From positions 1 to 64,000 of the forward strand of contig JACDAQ010000046.1 in NCBI GenBank assembly GCA_013695355.1: a stretch of DNA of 64,000 nucleotides, in the 5' to 3' direction. The stretch's first letter is position 1. Each line of letters starts with the position of its first letter. A model generated the notes under the pieces. It ran no database searches, was not told where the DNA came from, and was given only the letters and a program-made list of their open reading frames with translations. Position numbers and translations under genes: made by a program. Positions 63,498-64,000 of the stretch are shown here, piece by piece. The stretch is from Candidatus Protochlamydia sp. Lineage in GTDB: Bacteria > Chlamydiota > Chlamydiia > Chlamydiales > Parachlamydiaceae.

Positions 63498-64000
63498 ATG
63501 CAACGTGAAACTATTTCTGTTCTTGTGGGAACACAGGAACTTACTTTTGAGACAGGAAAAATTGCCCGCCAGGCAGCTGGGGCTGTCGTCCTCCGATGCG
63601 GAGAAACCATTGTATTTTCAACTGCCTGTTCTGCTCCTAATTCAGATCCTGCAGCCGATTTCTTACCTTTGCGTGTCGATTATCAAGAAAAATTTTCTTC
63701 AGCTGGCAAAACGCTGGGTGGGTTTATTAAAAGAGAAGGTCGCCCAGCCGAAAGGGAAACATTAGTTTGCCGTTTGATCGACCGTCCGTTACGCCCCCTG
63801 TTCGAAGAGGGTTATTATGATGAAGTTCAGGTCCTTTCTTATGTTTGGTCTTATGATGGTGTAAACTCTCCTGAACCTATGGCGATCTGCGCCGCTTCAG
63901 CCGCTCTTGTTATTTCGGATATACCACTTATTAAGCCTGTGGGAGCCGTACGTGTTGGATTAATAGACGGAAAATTCATTGTCAATCCAAGCGTGGATGA
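63498..64000 (+). CDS. pnp: Polynucleotide phosphorylase (partial, cut by window end)
   Basis: The first 167 residues are present: MQRETISVLVGTQELTFETGKIARQAAGAVVLRCGETIVFSTA, with FLPLRVDYQEKFSSAGKTLGGFIKREGRPAERETLVCRLIDRPLRPLF being the PNPase first RNase-PH domain. The ATG at 63498 has TGGAGAAA upstream. PNPase degrades RNA phosphorolytically 3' to 5'. The rest lies outside the window. A frame at 63505-63765 is a shadow. Confidence 0.96.
   Translation, partial: MQRETISVLVGTQELTFETGKIARQAAGAVVLRCGETIVFSTACSAPNSDPAADFLPLRVDYQEKFSSAGKTLGGFIKREGRPAERETLVCRLIDRPLRPLFEEGYYDEVQVLSYVWSYDGVNSPEPMAICAASAALVISDIPLIKPVGAVRVGLIDGKFIVNPSVD

Noticed and set aside
63505-63765. 86-codon frame near the right end
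   Set aside because: It is a different frame of pnp, whose real start is the ATG at 63498.
1-64000. CRISPR arrays, rRNA or tRNA genes
   Set aside because: No regularly spaced repeats and no cloverleaf with conserved T-arm sequence were recognised by eye in the intergenic regions; a tRNAscan-SE run would settle tRNA absence.

Overview
The window is a chlamydial chromosome segment, most likely from an amoeba-associated member of the Parachlamydiaceae or a close relative. The strongest evidence is gene order. From about 47 to 60 kb the minus strand carries metG, two small genes, gmk, yicC, rnhB, rplS, trmD, rpsP, ffh, prmC, prfA and rpmE. From about 61 to 64 kb come tadA, a small companion gene, rpsO and pnp. 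Both orders match what I recall of Chlamydia trachomatis (CT022-CT032 and CT842-CT845). The genes absent from pathogenic chlamydiae (treY, mnmH, a VapBC-type module, AAA_14 ATPases, candidate effectors) point to an environmental chlamydia. The DNA is A+T-rich and intergenic spaces are very A+T-rich.

Layout. 0-2.3 kb: two secreted proteins (a FAS1-domain protein and an Asn/Gln/Trp repeat protein) separated by a long hairpin. 2.3-8.4 kb: treY and hemH, then a membrane-anchored ClpB-NBD1-like ATPase preceded by a clear cobalamin riboswitch. 8.9-12.5 kb: an accessory patch with a MORN-like protein, a two-helix membrane protein, an F-box-like/nucleotidyltransferase-like candidate effector, two broken related genes and a nested palindrome. 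12.5-14.1 kb: a DEAD-box helicase. 14.8-22.3 kb: a sugar/surface-glycan-like set (SpsF-type cytidylyltransferase, HAD hydrolase, epimerase/ATP-grasp fusion, GNAT) followed by a 911-residue acyl-CoA-synthetase/acetyltransferase; a VapBC-type toxin-antitoxin pair sits inside it. 22.4-31.3 kb: an RNB exoribonuclease, a gene split by an 11-bp tandem duplication, an AAA_14 ATPase, a graveyard of duplicated gene tails, a SycD-like chaperone followed by a PP2C-like candidate type III effector, and a SprT-like/DUF2786 protein.

31-46 kb is mostly housekeeping or single-copy metabolism: uup, prfC, a methyltransferase, an inositol-monophosphatase-family enzyme, a secreted kinase-like protein, an SDR, a 51-residue DUF3309 protein, dus, an AspH-family hydroxylase, a DipZ-like membrane protein lacking its redox cysteines, a secreted alpha/beta hydrolase, trmO, a secreted endonuclease/phosphatase-family protein, a SUI1 protein and rpmB. 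46-64 kb holds the conserved translation and secretion block. It also has a probable RNA polymerase omega subunit next to gmk, mnmH, a second SycD-like TPR gene, a 163-bp MITE-like element and the first 503 bases of pnp.

The most notable items are the cobalamin riboswitch ahead of an ATPase with an altered Walker B motif, the chaperone/PP2C pair, the F-box-like/nucleotidyltransferase protein, and the decay signatures (11-bp duplication, nonsense and frameshift scars, duplicated tails). All functional calls come from reading the sequence and from memory of the families; no database search was run.
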